Positions 17,494-27,770 of a DNA stretch of 64,000 nt are shown here, piece by piece; positions within the stretch are counted from its first letter, which is position 1; every line of letters begins with the position of its first letter. A program made the position numbers and the translations under genes. Source of the DNA: Bacteroidales bacterium UBA6397 (GTDB taxonomy: Bacteria > Bacteroidota > Bacteroidia > Bacteroidales > UBA932); NCBI GenBank assembly GCA_002439875.1, contig DJQB01000002.1, forward strand, positions 65,046-129,045, given 5' to 3'. The notes under the pieces are model-generated. The model had not been told where the DNA came from. It made no database searches and saw only the letters and a list, made by a program, of their open reading frames with translations.

Positions 17494-20400
17494 ATGAGTA
17501 AAAAAATCTTTATGGTCTTGGTCTTCCTACTGACAGTGGCGGGACTGTTGTCAGCCCAGACGAGAACCGTCAAAGGAAATGTCATCTTCTCGGAGGATGG
17601 ACAGCCGGCGATCGGGGCCTACGTCTCTGTGGAAGGAACCAAAATCGGTAGTATCACCGATGTGGACGGCAACTTCCAGATCACAGGAGTGCCTCCAAGC
17701 GCAAAATTTGTTGTTGTGACCTACCTTGGCGCCAAGGAGAAAAGGGTCGAGATCTCTGATGTGATGAAAATTACGGTAGATCCTGATTCTGAGGTTCTTG
17801 AGGGGGTAGTGGTGACTGGTATGCAGAAGATGGACAAGCGAATGTTCACCGGATCCGCCACAAAGATCAGCGCCAATGACGCGAAGCTGGACGGTATGGC
17901 CGACATCAGCCGTTCCCTTGAAGGCAGGGTGGCAGGTGTGTCAGTGCAGAACGTGTCAGGTACCTTCGGCACGGCTCCTAAGATCCGTGTCCGTGGTTCC
18001 ACATCCATCTATGGCTCCTCAAAACCGTTGTGGGTTGTTGACGGTGTGATTATGGAGGACGTTGTCGAGGTGAGCGCCGAGGATCTTTCCTCCGGAGACG
18101 CCAACACTCTGATTTCTTCCGCCATCGCAGGACTCAACTCCGACGACATCGAGAGTTTCGACATCCTCAAGGACGGCTCCGCGACCTCAATCTATGGAGC
18201 AAGGGCTATGGCCGGCGTCATCGTAGTGACCACCAAAAAAGGTCGTGCCGGACAGGCGCGCATCACCTACAATGGTGAATATACTATGCGTCTGAAGCCT
18301 ATGTACAGCACCTTTAACATTATGAACTCTCAGGATCAGATGGGCATATATCAGGAACTTCAGCAGAAGGGCTGGCTCAACTATGCCAGCACATCAACAG
18401 CTTCTGACAGCGGTGTCTATGGCAAGATGTACCAGCTTCTCAGCCAGTACGACCCTAAGACAGGGCAGTTCGCCTTGCCTAACACTCCGGAGGCTAAGGC
18501 TGAATATCTTCGTGCGGCCGAGTACCGCAACACCGACTGGTTCGACCGTCTGTTCTCTACCGCGGTCCAGCACACGCACTCCGTCAGTATCTCAGGCGGA
18601 TCCGAGAAGACAAGCTACTATGCGTCAATGAGTATAATGGAGGATCCTGGTTGGACGAACCAGAGCAAGGTTCAGCGTTACACGGCTAATATGAACCTCA
18701 CCTACAAAATCTTCGACAACCTTTCCCTCAATCTCATCAGCAACGCTTCCTACAGAAAGCAGAGGGCTCCGGGGACCTTGAGTTCTTCGATCAACGCCGT
18801 GACCGGCGAGGTGAAAAGGGACTTCGACATAAACCCGTACTCCTACGCACTCAATACTTCCAGGACGCTCGATCCGGATGTGTTCTACACCAGAAACTAC
18901 GCTCCGTTCAACATCATGTACGAGTTGGACAACAACTATCTGGATCTTGATGTGTTCAATTTCAGAAATCAGGCTGAATTGAAGTTCACTCCGATCAAGA
19001 AATTGGAACTCAGTGCCTTGGCTTCGGTGAAATACTCACAGACCACCCGTGAGCACAATGTGCTCGACAACTCCAACCAGGCTTTGGCCTACAGGGAGAT
19101 GAGTACATCTACCATCAGAAACAACAACCCGTTCCTTTACACCGATCCGGACAATCCCTACTCTCTTCCTGAGACAGTGCTTCCTAACGGAGGCATCTTC
19201 CAGCGTACGGACAACAAGATGTCAGGTTGGGACTTCCGTGCGACAGCAAGCTACAATGATCAGTTCGGCGAGGATCATCTGCTGAATCTTTATGGTGGTA
19301 TGGAGGTCAACAGCGTGGACCGTCATGCCGTTTGGTTCAGAGGCTGGGGAATGCAGTATGATATGGGCGAGATCGCCAACTACAACTATCTCGTCTTCAA
19401 GAAAGGTTCCGAGGACGGGGCTGATTACTACACTCTCGGCAATTCACGTGAGCGCAGATCAGCTTTCTTCGGCACGGGAACATATTCATTCAAGGGTAGG
19501 TACATCGTTAACGGAACAGTTCGCTATGAAGGATCCAACCGTCTCGGAAAATCCCGTACCGCAAGGTGGCTTCCGACGTGGAACGTGTCTGGAAGATGGA
19601 ACGCGCACGATGAGCCATTTATGAAGGGACTTTATCCTTACGTCTCCCACCTTGCGCTCAAGGCCTCATATTCATTGACTGGAGAGAGCGGTCCGTCCTG
19701 GGTCAATAATTCCGAGGTTAAGATCAGCAGCGAGATTCCTTGGAGACCATCTTCAAGCCTTAAGGAATCAACCCTTTACATTGCCAGCCTCGCGAATGAG
19801 GGCCTTACATTCGAGAAGAAGCACGAGTTGAACATCGGCTTTGAGTCCGGCTTTTTCGACAACAGGATCAATTTCGCGCTTGACTGGTACAAGAGAGACA
19901 ATTTTGACCTTATCGGTCTGACCAACACTCCGGGAGTCGGCGGAGAGGTGAAGAAGTACGGTAACATCGCTTCGATGAAATCCAGTGGTGTCGAACTCAG
20001 TCTCACCACTACCAACATCAGGACGAAAGATTTCACCTGGTCAACGAATTTCATCTACTCGCACACGAGGAACGAGGTGACGGATCTCTTGACCTCACAA
20101 AGAGTCATCGACCTCATCTCCGGAACCGGCTTCGCACAGGAAGGCTACCCGAACCACAGTATCTTCTCGATCCCGTTCAAGGGACTGAACTCGGAAGGTC
20201 TCCCTACGTTCCTCAATGAGGACGGAGACATCACGGTCACCGGAATCAACTTCCAGAACAGCGATCCGGACAAGCTCGGATTCCTTGAATATTCAGGAAC
20301 ATCAGAGCCTACGGATGTCGGCTCCCTCGGCAATACGTTCAGGTTCAAGAGATTCACCTTGAATGTGTTTATGACCTACTCTTTCGGCAACGTCATCAGA

Positions 20401-20823
20401 CTTGATCCAGTGTTCAGAAATTCCTACACGGATCTTTCTTCTATGCCTAAGGAGTTCAGGAACCGTTGGGTTGTCCCTGGAGACGAGAACATCACCTCTG
20501 TTCCTGTCATCGCGAGCCGTTGGCAAAACAAGAAGTATTCCTCTTTGAGTTATGCCTACAACGCCTACAACTACTCGACAGAGCGTATCGCAAGCGGTGA
20601 TTTCATCAGAATGAAGGAGTTCTCTCTCTCTTACGAGATGCCGTCAAGGATTGTCAAGGCATTGAAGATGAACTCTATGTCTCTTAAGCTACAGGCCACG
20701 AACCTCTTCCTGATCTACGCTGACAGCAAACTCAACGGTCAGGATCCTGAGTTCTTCAACACCGGTGGTGTGGCTGTTCCCGTTCCTAAGCAGTTCACTT
20801 TGACACTTAAACTCGGACTCTAA
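17494..20823 (+). CDS. SusC/RagA-family TonB-linked outer membrane protein
   Basis: Outer membrane importer of a SusCD pair. Start at ATG 17494 gives a clean signal peptide (MSKKIFMVLVFLLTVAGLLSAQ). A CarboxypepD-regulatory-like domain follows (RTVKGNVIFSEDGQPAIGAYVS). The SusC plug (about residues 105-225) contains IRVRGSTSIYGSSKPLWVVD, and the barrel runs to the end (FTLTLKLGL). Length 1109 residues, normal. The SusD partner starts 14 bases after the stop. The accessory genes downstream include a zinc metallohydrolase lipoprotein rather than glycoside hydrolases, so a peptide or glycoprotein substrate is more likely than a plain polysaccharide. Confidence 0.95.
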   Translation: MSKKIFMVLVFLLTVAGLLSAQTRTVKGNVIFSEDGQPAIGAYVSVEGTKIGSITDVDGNFQITGVPPSAKFVVVTYLGAKEKRVEISDVMKITVDPDSEVLEGVVVTGMQKMDKRMFTGSATKISANDAKLDGMADISRSLEGRVAGVSVQNVSGTFGTAPKIRVRGSTSIYGSSKPLWVVDGVIMEDVVEVSAEDLSSGDANTLISSAIAGLNSDDIESFDILKDGSATSIYGARAMAGVIVVTTKKGRAGQARITYNGEYTMRLKPMYSTFNIMNSQDQMGIYQELQQKGWLNYASTSTASDSGVYGKMYQLLSQYDPKTGQFALPNTPEAKAEYLRAAEYRNTDWFDRLFSTAVQHTHSVSISGGSEKTSYYASMSIMEDPGWTNQSKVQRYTANMNLTYKIFDNLSLNLISNASYRKQRAPGTLSSSINAVTGEVKRDFDINPYSYALNTSRTLDPDVFYTRNYAPFNIMYELDNNYLDLDVFNFRNQAELKFTPIKKLELSALASVKYSQTTREHNVLDNSNQALAYREMSTSTIRNNNPFLYTDPDNPYSLPETVLPNGGIFQRTDNKMSGWDFRATASYNDQFGEDHLLNLYGGMEVNSVDRHAVWFRGWGMQYDMGEIANYNYLVFKKGSEDGADYYTLGNSRERRSAFFGTGTYSFKGRYIVNGTVRYEGSNRLGKSRTARWLPTWNVSGRWNAHDEPFMKGLYPYVSHLALKASYSLTGESGPSWVNNSEVKISSEIPWRPSSSLKESTLYIASLANEGLTFEKKHELNIGFESGFFDNRINFALDWYKRDNFDLIGLTNTPGVGGEVKKYGNIASMKSSGVELSLTTTNIRTKDFTWSTNFIYSHTRNEVTDLLTSQRVIDLISGTGFAQEGYPNHSIFSIPFKGLNSEGLPTFLNEDGDITVTGINFQNSDPDKLGFLEYSGTSEPTDVGSLGNTFRFKRFTLNVFMTYSFGNVIRLDPVFRNSYTDLSSMPKEFRNRWVVPGDENITSVPVIASRWQNKKYSSLSYAYNAYNYSTERIASGDFIRMKEFSLSYEMPSRIVKALKMNSMSLKLQATNLFLIYADSKLNGQDPEFFNTGGVAVPVPKQFTLTLKLGL

Positions 20824-20837
20824 ACACAAGAAAAGTT

Positions 20838-22424
20838 ATGAAAACATTCAAGATAACATATATTCTGGCGGCAGCCATCGGTTTGACCGGTCTTTCCGCC
20901 TGCGACAAGTTCCTTGACACGACTCCGGACAACAGGGCGACTGTTGATTCAGAGGAGAAAGTGATCTCGCTTCTCGGATCGGCGTATTCCGAGAACGACC
21001 ACATCCTCATCGCTGAGTTCTATTCCGACAATGTGGACAACTATGGCATCCAGTACACAGGGACCAGCCGTTTCTTTGATTCCATCTATGAGTGGAGCGA
21101 GCTGGAGGAGTCCAACAACGAGTCCACGGAGAGAATCTGGGGGTCCTACTATTCCGCAATCGCTTCGGCCAATCAGGCCATCGTGGCGATTGATGAGCTT
21201 GGAGGTCCGGAAACATCAATCGCCTTGAGTCAGGCTCTTGGCGAGGCTTACCTTTGCCGCGCGTATTCCCACTTCGTTCTTGTGAATATGTTCTGCCTCC
21301 AGTACAACAAGCAGACAAGCACCACGGATCTTGGAATACCATATATGACCAAGCCGGAAACCACCCTCGCCCCTCATTACGATAGGGGGAATGTGGCTGA
21401 TGTCTATGCCAAGATCGAGGAAGACCTTGAGAAGGGACTCGCACTTGTCGGCGATGACAACTACACCGTGCCGAAGTACCATTTCAACAAACTTGCGGCC
21501 TACGCTTTCGCCGCCCGCTTCTATCTCTTCTACGAGAAGTACGATCAGGTGATAAAGTATGCGGACCTTTGCCTTGGCTCCTCTCCGTCCACGATGCTCA
21601 GGGACTATGATGTCCTTGCGACAATGCCGAACGGCAGCCCTCAGCAGCAGCCGACAACCCTCCATTACGTGGATCCATCAGTCAACGCCAACCTGCTCCT
21701 CTTCACGGCGTTCTCCGTGATGGGACAGGCTTTCGGAGCCTACAGTACTGCATCTATGTATTCTCACGGAGCATATCTTGCCAAGAACGAGGATTGCCAG
21801 GCTACGCAGCCTTGGGGAAATTCCGCTTATAAGGATGCTCCAGCTGTTTATGTCGGAAGTATGGACAGGGTGATCTTCTGGAGATGCCCAAGAATATTCC
21901 AGTACACCGACCCTGTCGCCGGAATTGGTTTCATCAGGACTGTTTACCCTGCGCTCAGCACAGATGAGTGCCTGCTTAATAGGGCAGAGGCTTATGTTCA
22001 CCTTGGTGACTACAACAAGGCTTGTGAGGATCTTAACCTTTGGGTGCACAACTGCAACACAACCAAGTCCGACATGACTCCGGCTTCCATCAAGGCTTTC
22101 TATGATGGCGTGGACTACTGGGAGTGGAACAAATCTACTGTCAAGAAGCGCATCAATCCGGTTTTCGGAACTGTTGAGGAAGGTTCGCAGGAAGAGGCTA
22201 TGTACCAATGCATACTTGCCGCCAAGAGGGTTGAGTCCCTTGGTCTTGGACAGCGCTGGTTCGATGTGAAGCGCTTCGGAATCGAGATTCATAGAAGAAG
22301 TATGGATCTGAAGGGTTATCCGGAGAAACTCACCGATTCAATGCCTCTTGATGACCCGCGCAGGGCGATACAGCTTCCGGTCAGAGTCATAGCGGCCGGT
22401 GTCACTCCGAACCCACGTTCGTAG
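20838..22424 (+). CDS. SusD/RagB-family substrate-binding lipoprotein
   Basis: Extracellular lid of the SusCD importer. Signal peptide with lipobox LSAC (Cys22), followed by the typical LDTTPDNR start of a SusD protein. TPR-like helices (AIASANQAIVAIDEL, ALGEAYLCRAYSHFVLVNMF) lie in the N-terminal half. The C-terminal SusD region has GQRWFDVKRFG and a final proline-rich VTPNPRS. Length 528 residues, typical. Second gene of a five-gene operon. Confidence 0.95.
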   Translation: MKTFKITYILAAAIGLTGLSACDKFLDTTPDNRATVDSEEKVISLLGSAYSENDHILIAEFYSDNVDNYGIQYTGTSRFFDSIYEWSELEESNNESTERIWGSYYSAIASANQAIVAIDELGGPETSIALSQALGEAYLCRAYSHFVLVNMFCLQYNKQTSTTDLGIPYMTKPETTLAPHYDRGNVADVYAKIEEDLEKGLALVGDDNYTVPKYHFNKLAAYAFAARFYLFYEKYDQVIKYADLCLGSSPSTMLRDYDVLATMPNGSPQQQPTTLHYVDPSVNANLLLFTAFSVMGQAFGAYSTASMYSHGAYLAKNEDCQATQPWGNSAYKDAPAVYVGSMDRVIFWRCPRIFQYTDPVAGIGFIRTVYPALSTDECLLNRAEAYVHLGDYNKACEDLNLWVHNCNTTKSDMTPASIKAFYDGVDYWEWNKSTVKKRINPVFGTVEEGSQEEAMYQCILAAKRVESLGLGQRWFDVKRFGIEIHRRSMDLKGYPEKLTDSMPLDDPRRAIQLPVRVIAAGVTPNPRS

Positions 22425-22460
22425 CCAAACTCCGCCTTTAGTATATTAAAAGATTTGAAT

Positions 22461-23363
22461 ATGAAAAGATTTGCATATTTTCTGGTCGCCGCGTCGATTC
22501 TTGCGGCCAGTACTTCCTGCTCAGAGGACAAACTGGATCCGGAAAGTGTCATCACAATAGACCAGTACCAAAAGAACGATTTCGACAAATGGCTGGAGGC
22601 GAACTTCGTCTCACCGTACAACATTGAGTTCAAGTACCGCTATGAGAGCATAGAGTCTGATCTTAACTACTACACCATTCCTGCTGAGTATGATTGCTCT
22701 GTGCTTATGGCTCATGTGGTGAAATTCCTCTGCATAGACACTTATGATGAGATCGGCGGGGTTGATTTCACACGTCAGTATTTCCCTAAGGAATTTTTCC
22801 TCATCGGGGAATGGCAGTATAAGAATAACGGAACCTATATTTTAGGAACGGCCGAGAGCGGGAAAAAAATACTCCTTGCCGGAGTGAATTACCTTAAAGA
22901 CTACCTGAATTCGGCTTCTGGACTGAACAGTCACTATATCAAGACGATCCACCACGAGTTTACCCACATCCTCAATCAGACAAGAGACTATCCCGACGGA
23001 TTCCGCGAGGTGACTGGCACCACATATGTGGCTGACAGCTGGAGTGCTTCTCCTTACAATAAGGGTTATCTTATGAGAGGGTATATCTCGGCATACGCGC
23101 AACACTCATCAGGGGAGGATTTCGCTGAAATGCTTTCCATCTATGTAACCAATGATGAGGCTTGGTGGGACAAACAACTGGTCTCCGCCGCGGCTAACGG
23201 AAGTGACGGTGCGGAACTTCTGAAAGCCAAGCTTGATTATGTGCGATCCTATATGAAGGACTCGTTCAACATCGACATTGATATGCTTCGTTCCGCTGTC
23301 CTCCGCCGCCAAGGAGAGTTGGTGGCAGGAAAGGTTGACCTGACTGATTTGAGCCTTGACTAA
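22461..23363 (+). CDS. Substrate import-associated zinc metallohydrolase lipoprotein
   Basis: Surface lipoprotein (lipobox STSC, Cys20) of the HExxH family that occurs beside SusC/SusD pairs. The zinc motif HEFTH is at residues 165-169, preceded by His164. A downstream acidic ED (SGEDFAEMLS) could supply the third ligand. Start taken at ATG 22461; the frame also has a TTG two codons earlier. The name reflects the known association of this family with TonB importers, and its substrate is not established. The role is probably cutting or trimming a peptide-containing substrate before import. 301 residues. Confidence 0.88.
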   Translation: MKRFAYFLVAASILAASTSCSEDKLDPESVITIDQYQKNDFDKWLEANFVSPYNIEFKYRYESIESDLNYYTIPAEYDCSVLMAHVVKFLCIDTYDEIGGVDFTRQYFPKEFFLIGEWQYKNNGTYILGTAESGKKILLAGVNYLKDYLNSASGLNSHYIKTIHHEFTHILNQTRDYPDGFREVTGTTYVADSWSASPYNKGYLMRGYISAYAQHSSGEDFAEMLSIYVTNDEAWWDKQLVSAAANGSDGAELLKAKLDYVRSYMKDSFNIDIDMLRSAVLRRQGELVAGKVDLTDLSLD

Positions 23364-23377
23364 TTAAGAAATCGAAT

Positions 23378-24691
23378 ATGAAGACAAATATTAAAGTACT
23401 TTTCGCCGCTGTTCTTCTTGGGCTGGCATTCCAGTCATGTCTAAAGGATCAGGCAGATGTGTTCGACAAGTCCCCTTCCGCAAGGATGGTTGGGTATCTT
23501 GCTGATGTCCAGAAGATTCTTGTGGAACCCGCGAATGGATGGGTGATGTATTATTTCCCGGACAAGTCTCAGATTTATGGAGGCTTTACATATACCCTCA
23601 AGTTTGATCAGGAGTCAGTTGAGGTGGGCTTTGAGCTTGCTGACGATGTCAGCAAGACTCTGACAAGTTTGTACCGTCTTGGCAGTGACACGGGTCCTAT
23701 GCTGTCTTTTGACACCCAGAATGAGTATATTCATTATTTTGCCACCCCTTCTTCCAAGAAGTATCAGGGCATGGGAGGCGATTTCGAGTTTATGATCCTT
23801 GAGGCGGATAAAGAACACATCAAGATGATGGGGCGTCGCTCCGGTAACATTATCATGATGTATCCTCTTGCCGACGGCGCTCCTACATATTTGCAGAGTC
23901 TTGAAGGCACCATCGGTGACTTTGTGATAGAAGGTATGAAGGGAACTATCGGCGGAGTTGAAACTTCAGTGGTTATTGACAGGGATGACCGCCAGCTCAC
24001 ATTCTCTTTCGGGGAGGAGTCCGAGTCTGTGGCCTATGTCTATACTCTTGATGGAGTAAGGCTTTATAAGCAGGTAACTATAGGAAATGTTTCTTTTGAG
24101 GATCTCATTTTTGACGAACCCACGTTCAAGTTGTCCATCCCGGGTTCAACAGATGTCCTTCAAGGTGTTGTGCCGGATGGCTATAGGAGGTTCTCTGAAT
24201 ATGCAGGTGATTATCTATTGGTTTTTAACCGCGATGGCGAGGAAGATCAGGAATATGATTCGCTGCCGGTCACCCTTACTCCTGGGGAGGTTAACTCTAC
24301 TTACCTTATGTCCGGATTGAATGACAATTATTCAATCACTTGGAATTATGACCGGTATAATGGAACCCTTAGCTGGACCCATCAGATCCTCGGGACTATG
24401 GAGAATGGAAACCAGGTACGTCTGATAGCCGGAGACAGCAAAACGACATCGTATCAGACAGTGTCCAATAAAGTGTTCGGTATAACCCATTGGAACGGTG
24501 ATGAGGCAAAGCCGGTTTATTACATCAATGCTGCATATACTTGGAGTACAACCCGTCATTCAGATGCATTCCAGCTGCGTCGTTATAGTGCGAAAGGTTC
24601 AAGTCTAGGTGCGGTCGCGGCGAATTCGGGATGGCGTTTCCCTGGTGAACTTGACAAATTGCCTTTCGTGTATGCTCTTGTAAAAAAGTAG
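23378..24691 (+). CDS. DUF4302-type lipoprotein
   Basis: 437-residue lipoprotein (lipobox FQSC, Cys21) matching the DUF4302 proteins that follow HExxH lipoproteins in SusCD loci. The N-terminal half has the family pattern VQKILVEPANGWVMYYFPD and GFTYTLKFD. The C-terminal half is beta-rich with many aromatic residues. No catalytic motif is visible; a surface glycan- or peptide-binding role is plausible. The gene starts 14 bases after the previous stop, at an ATG preceded by GAAT, and directly abuts the BACON gene. Confidence 0.8.
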   Translation: MKTNIKVLFAAVLLGLAFQSCLKDQADVFDKSPSARMVGYLADVQKILVEPANGWVMYYFPDKSQIYGGFTYTLKFDQESVEVGFELADDVSKTLTSLYRLGSDTGPMLSFDTQNEYIHYFATPSSKKYQGMGGDFEFMILEADKEHIKMMGRRSGNIIMMYPLADGAPTYLQSLEGTIGDFVIEGMKGTIGGVETSVVIDRDDRQLTFSFGEESESVAYVYTLDGVRLYKQVTIGNVSFEDLIFDEPTFKLSIPGSTDVLQGVVPDGYRRFSEYAGDYLLVFNRDGEEDQEYDSLPVTLTPGEVNSTYLMSGLNDNYSITWNYDRYNGTLSWTHQILGTMENGNQVRLIAGDSKTTSYQTVSNKVFGITHWNGDEAKPVYYINAAYTWSTTRHSDAFQLRRYSAKGSSLGAVAANSGWRFPGELDKLPFVYALVKK

Positions 24692-25756
24692 ATGACAATG
24701 AAAAAAATATATTTATTCCTTATAGCCCTGCCATTGTTCTTTCTTGTGGCTTGCGAGAGTGGTGAGGGTGATTATGAAGTCCGGAAGACCATCAAGGTGG
24801 TAACGTCGGATTTGACATTCCAACCGTCCGGCGGGACGGGTACCGTTGTGATTGAGGCGCAAGAGGCTGTGACTGCGGTTTCTTCTCGTTCTTGGTGTAC
24901 AACGTCGGTAAACGGCGGAACTGTAACCGTGACCGTCTCTGAATATGATGGCCTTGACAACCGTTATGCTGATATTCTCATAACTTCGGGACAGGAGACC
25001 GCCAAGGTGACCGTTCACCAGTATGGGTTGTATTTCCTGCTTCCTGAGGCTGAGGATTCCTACCACGTGGAGGATGTGAATGGTTTTGTGGAGATTCCTC
25101 TTACCCATAATAACTATCAACCAGAAGGTGTGGTGGATGTGGATTGGCTTTCAGTCTCTTATGCTGACGGCAAGGTGATCATAAAGGCTGCGGACAACAC
25201 GACCGGCTTGCTAAGGACTGGAAACATTACAATCGGAACCAAGAAGATCAAAATCGAGCAATGGTCTTTCGATAATGTTTTCGCCGGGGAATATTACTGG
25301 GTCGGAACAACCACGACCACCGGCAGCAAGGTTGACACTATGAAGGTTAACTTCAAGGATTACGATCCCAAAGACGGAACCTTCAAGATGGATTTCCCGG
25401 ATGCAAAGGTGTCATTTGTAACCCAATTCAATGAGAATGATCTTTCTTTCAAGGTCTCAGGAGGATTGTCTTGCGGTGAGACTGTTTACAAGGACGCCAC
25501 AGCTTACATTTATACAATTGTGTATGGCAATGGTTATGTAAGTTGGTCATCCAACTATTATGTGTCTTTCACGCTTACCCTTGACAAGGCGACCGGAAAA
25601 TATCAGGCTCCTATGGAGGATGTGGGATCTTGGGCCAACAAAAAGATAACGTCGGTTCAATTTGAACTTTTCAAGTCCCATACACTGAACAGCGCCAATC
25701 GTTGGAGGGTTGCGGTAGGAAAGAAACTATACAATGTGACTCTCTACAAGAAATAG
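24692..25756 (+). CDS. BACON-domain surface lipoprotein
   Basis: Lipoprotein (lipobox LVAC, Cys21) with a BACON-like beta-sandwich near residues 35-110 (SSRSWCTTSVNGGTVTVTVS, then ILITSGQETAKVTVHQYG) and a second related repeat near 125-195. The rest is beta-rich and not recognised. BACON domains are thought to bind carbohydrate or mucin. The start is directly adjacent to the preceding TAG; MKKIY at 24698 is an alternative. Last gene of the SusCD operon, followed by a hairpin terminator. 354 residues. Confidence 0.8.
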   Translation: MTMKKIYLFLIALPLFFLVACESGEGDYEVRKTIKVVTSDLTFQPSGGTGTVVIEAQEAVTAVSSRSWCTTSVNGGTVTVTVSEYDGLDNRYADILITSGQETAKVTVHQYGLYFLLPEAEDSYHVEDVNGFVEIPLTHNNYQPEGVVDVDWLSVSYADGKVIIKAADNTTGLLRTGNITIGTKKIKIEQWSFDNVFAGEYYWVGTTTTTGSKVDTMKVNFKDYDPKDGTFKMDFPDAKVSFVTQFNENDLSFKVSGGLSCGETVYKDATAYIYTIVYGNGYVSWSSNYYVSFTLTLDKATGKYQAPMEDVGSWANKKITSVQFELFKSHTLNSANRWRVAVGKKLYNVTLYKK

Positions 25757-25784
25757 AGGTTGTGACCAAGTGGAAATAGTGTTT

Positions 25785-25820
25785 GAGCGGCCGTTCTTAC
25801 GTAAGGATGGCCGCTCTTTA
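25785..25820 (+). terminator. Terminator of the SusCD operon
   Basis: 8-bp stem, GAGCGGCC at 25785-25792 with GGCCGCTC at 25809-25816. The palindrome CTTACGTAAG extends pairing inside the loop, and TTTA follows the stem. Confidence 0.75.
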
Positions 25821-25913
25821 GTAAGTACATAGTTTGATACATTATGGGCATCTTATGAATATGACCACTGAATGAAAATCAAGTATATTCAATCATACTT
25901 GAGGAGAATTTGC

Positions 25914-25921
25914 TAACTTTG
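25914..25921 (+). promoter_or_regulatory. -7 box upstream of aspS
   Basis: Perfect TAnnTTTG match (TAACTTTG). No TTG lies at the expected 19-21 base distance, so only the -7 element is supported. It is 61 bases before the aspS ATG. Confidence 0.5.
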
Positions 25922-25982
25922 CAGGTTGTGGGTTCGTAGGGACTCTGCGGGCCGCTGAAGGAATATTCAAAACATACAAAAT

Positions 25983-27758
25983 ATGTACAGAACACACACG
26001 TGCGGGGAACTCCGCATTGAGAATGTCGGGCAAAATGTGACCCTTGCCGGTTGGGTGCAGAGGTCAAGGAAGCTCGGAGGAATGACTTTCATTGATTTGC
26101 GTGACCGCTACGGCGTAACACAGCTCGTTCTTGAGTCGGACGCTGACACCGCGTTGGTGGAGACAGCGACTTCCTTGGGGCGAGAATATGTCATCCAGGC
26201 CACCGGTGAGGTCGTCGAGCGTCAGAGCAAGAACGCCAAGATGGACACGGGCGACATCGAGATCAGACTGGATGCGATCAATGTACTCAACAAATCCGTG
26301 ACCCCTCCGTTCACGATCGAGGACGAGAGCGACGGCGGTGAGGATCTCCGTGCCAAGTTCCGCTATCTTGATCTGAGAAGGAATCCGCTCCAGAAAGCGC
26401 TTGCCCTCAGGCACAGACTTGCCCATGAGGTTCGCAACTACCTTGACGCGCACAACTTCATGGAGATTGAGACTCCATACCTTATCAAATCCACTCCGGA
26501 GGGAGCCCGCGACTTTGTGGTTCCTTCCAGAATGAATCCGGGACAGTTCTACGCCCTTCCGCAGTCCCCTCAGACCTTCAAACAGCTCCTGATGGTGGCC
26601 GGCTACGACCGCTATTTCCAGATTGTCCGCTGCTTCCGTGATGAGGATCTGCGCGCCGACCGTCAGCCTGAGTTCACCCAGATCGACTGCGAGATGTCCT
26701 TCGTCGAGCAGGAGGATGTCCTGGATATGTTCGAGGGCATGATGAGGACTATGTTCAAGAATGTCCTCGGGGTTGATATTCCTGACCCTATGCCTCGTAT
26801 GAGCTGGTACGGCGCGATGGACAAATACGGTTCTGACAAGCCGGATGTCCGTTTCGGGATGACCATCCACGAGATCACTGACAAGGTGAAGGGCAAGGGC
26901 TTCTCGGTTCTTGAGGACGCCGCCTACGTCGGTGCCATCGCGGTTCCTGGGGGCGCTGAATATACCCGCAAGCAGATCGATGAGCTTACCGAGTGGGTCA
27001 AGAGGCCTCAGGTAGGGGCCAAGGGCTTGATTTACATCAAACTCAACGCTGATGGCTCCGTGAAGTCCTCCATCGACAAGTTCTACACACCAGATGAGTT
27101 GAAGGCGGTCGCCGGGGCAGTCGAGGCCAGGACAGGGGACATCGTCTTCGTGATGTCCGGTGACGGCAAGCGCAAGGTGCAGACAATGTTGGGTGTTCTG
27201 CGTGTCGAGATGGGCAACAGGCTCGGCCTGCGTGACCCTAAGGTTTTCGCACCGCTGTGGATCGTGGACTTCCCACTTTTGGAATGGAGCGAGGAGGATG
27301 GCCGTTTCTATGCCATGCACCATCCGTTCACCGCACCGAAGCCGGAGCAGATGGATCTGTTCTACAGCAATAAGAAAGAGGATCTCGAAAGGGTCTGCGC
27401 CAATGCCTACGACTTTGTTCTGAACGGTACAGAGCTGGGTGGCGGCTCGATCCGAATCCACGACGCGGAAGTGCAGAAAAGGATGTTCGAGGTTCTGGGT
27501 ATCGGCCAGGAGGAGGCTGAGTATAAATTCGGTTTCATCATCCACGCTTTCCAGTACGGAGCTCCGCCTCACGGAGGTCTGGCCTTCGGATTCGACCGTG
27601 TCTGCACACTCTTCGCCGGCAAGGAGTCCATCCGTGACTTCATTGCCTTCCCGAAGAACAATCAGGGTCGTGATGTGATGATCGACTCTCCGTCGCAGAT
27701 CGACCAGACCCAGCTTGACGAACTCAATCTAGACATTCGCCCGCTTCCTGAGAAGTAA
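25983..27758 (+). CDS. aspS: Aspartyl-tRNA synthetase
   Basis: Class II aminoacyl-tRNA synthetase that charges tRNA-Asp. The N-terminal OB-fold anticodon-binding domain (GWVQRSRKLGGMTFIDLRDR) spans about residues 15-105. Class II motif 2 is in IVRCFRDEDLRADRQPEFTQ. A GAD insert lies near 290-400. Motif 3 is GLAFGFDR near residue 538. 591 residues, the usual bacterial size. Transcribed alone, from the TAACTTTG box. Confidence 0.98.
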   Translation: MYRTHTCGELRIENVGQNVTLAGWVQRSRKLGGMTFIDLRDRYGVTQLVLESDADTALVETATSLGREYVIQATGEVVERQSKNAKMDTGDIEIRLDAINVLNKSVTPPFTIEDESDGGEDLRAKFRYLDLRRNPLQKALALRHRLAHEVRNYLDAHNFMEIETPYLIKSTPEGARDFVVPSRMNPGQFYALPQSPQTFKQLLMVAGYDRYFQIVRCFRDEDLRADRQPEFTQIDCEMSFVEQEDVLDMFEGMMRTMFKNVLGVDIPDPMPRMSWYGAMDKYGSDKPDVRFGMTIHEITDKVKGKGFSVLEDAAYVGAIAVPGGAEYTRKQIDELTEWVKRPQVGAKGLIYIKLNADGSVKSSIDKFYTPDELKAVAGAVEARTGDIVFVMSGDGKRKVQTMLGVLRVEMGNRLGLRDPKVFAPLWIVDFPLLEWSEEDGRFYAMHHPFTAPKPEQMDLFYSNKKEDLERVCANAYDFVLNGTELGGGSIRIHDAEVQKRMFEVLGIGQEEAEYKFGFIIHAFQYGAPPHGGLAFGFDRVCTLFAGKESIRDFIAFPKNNQGRDVMIDSPSQIDQTQLDELNLDIRPLPEK

Positions 27759-27770
27759 TCAAGGCATGTT

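Noticed and set aside
26064..27572. 502-codon open frame on the minus strand
   Set aside because: It is the exact antisense of aspS, has no family motif, and arises from the codon bias of the real gene. The same holds for long antisense frames over 7300-8382 and 40065-39247.
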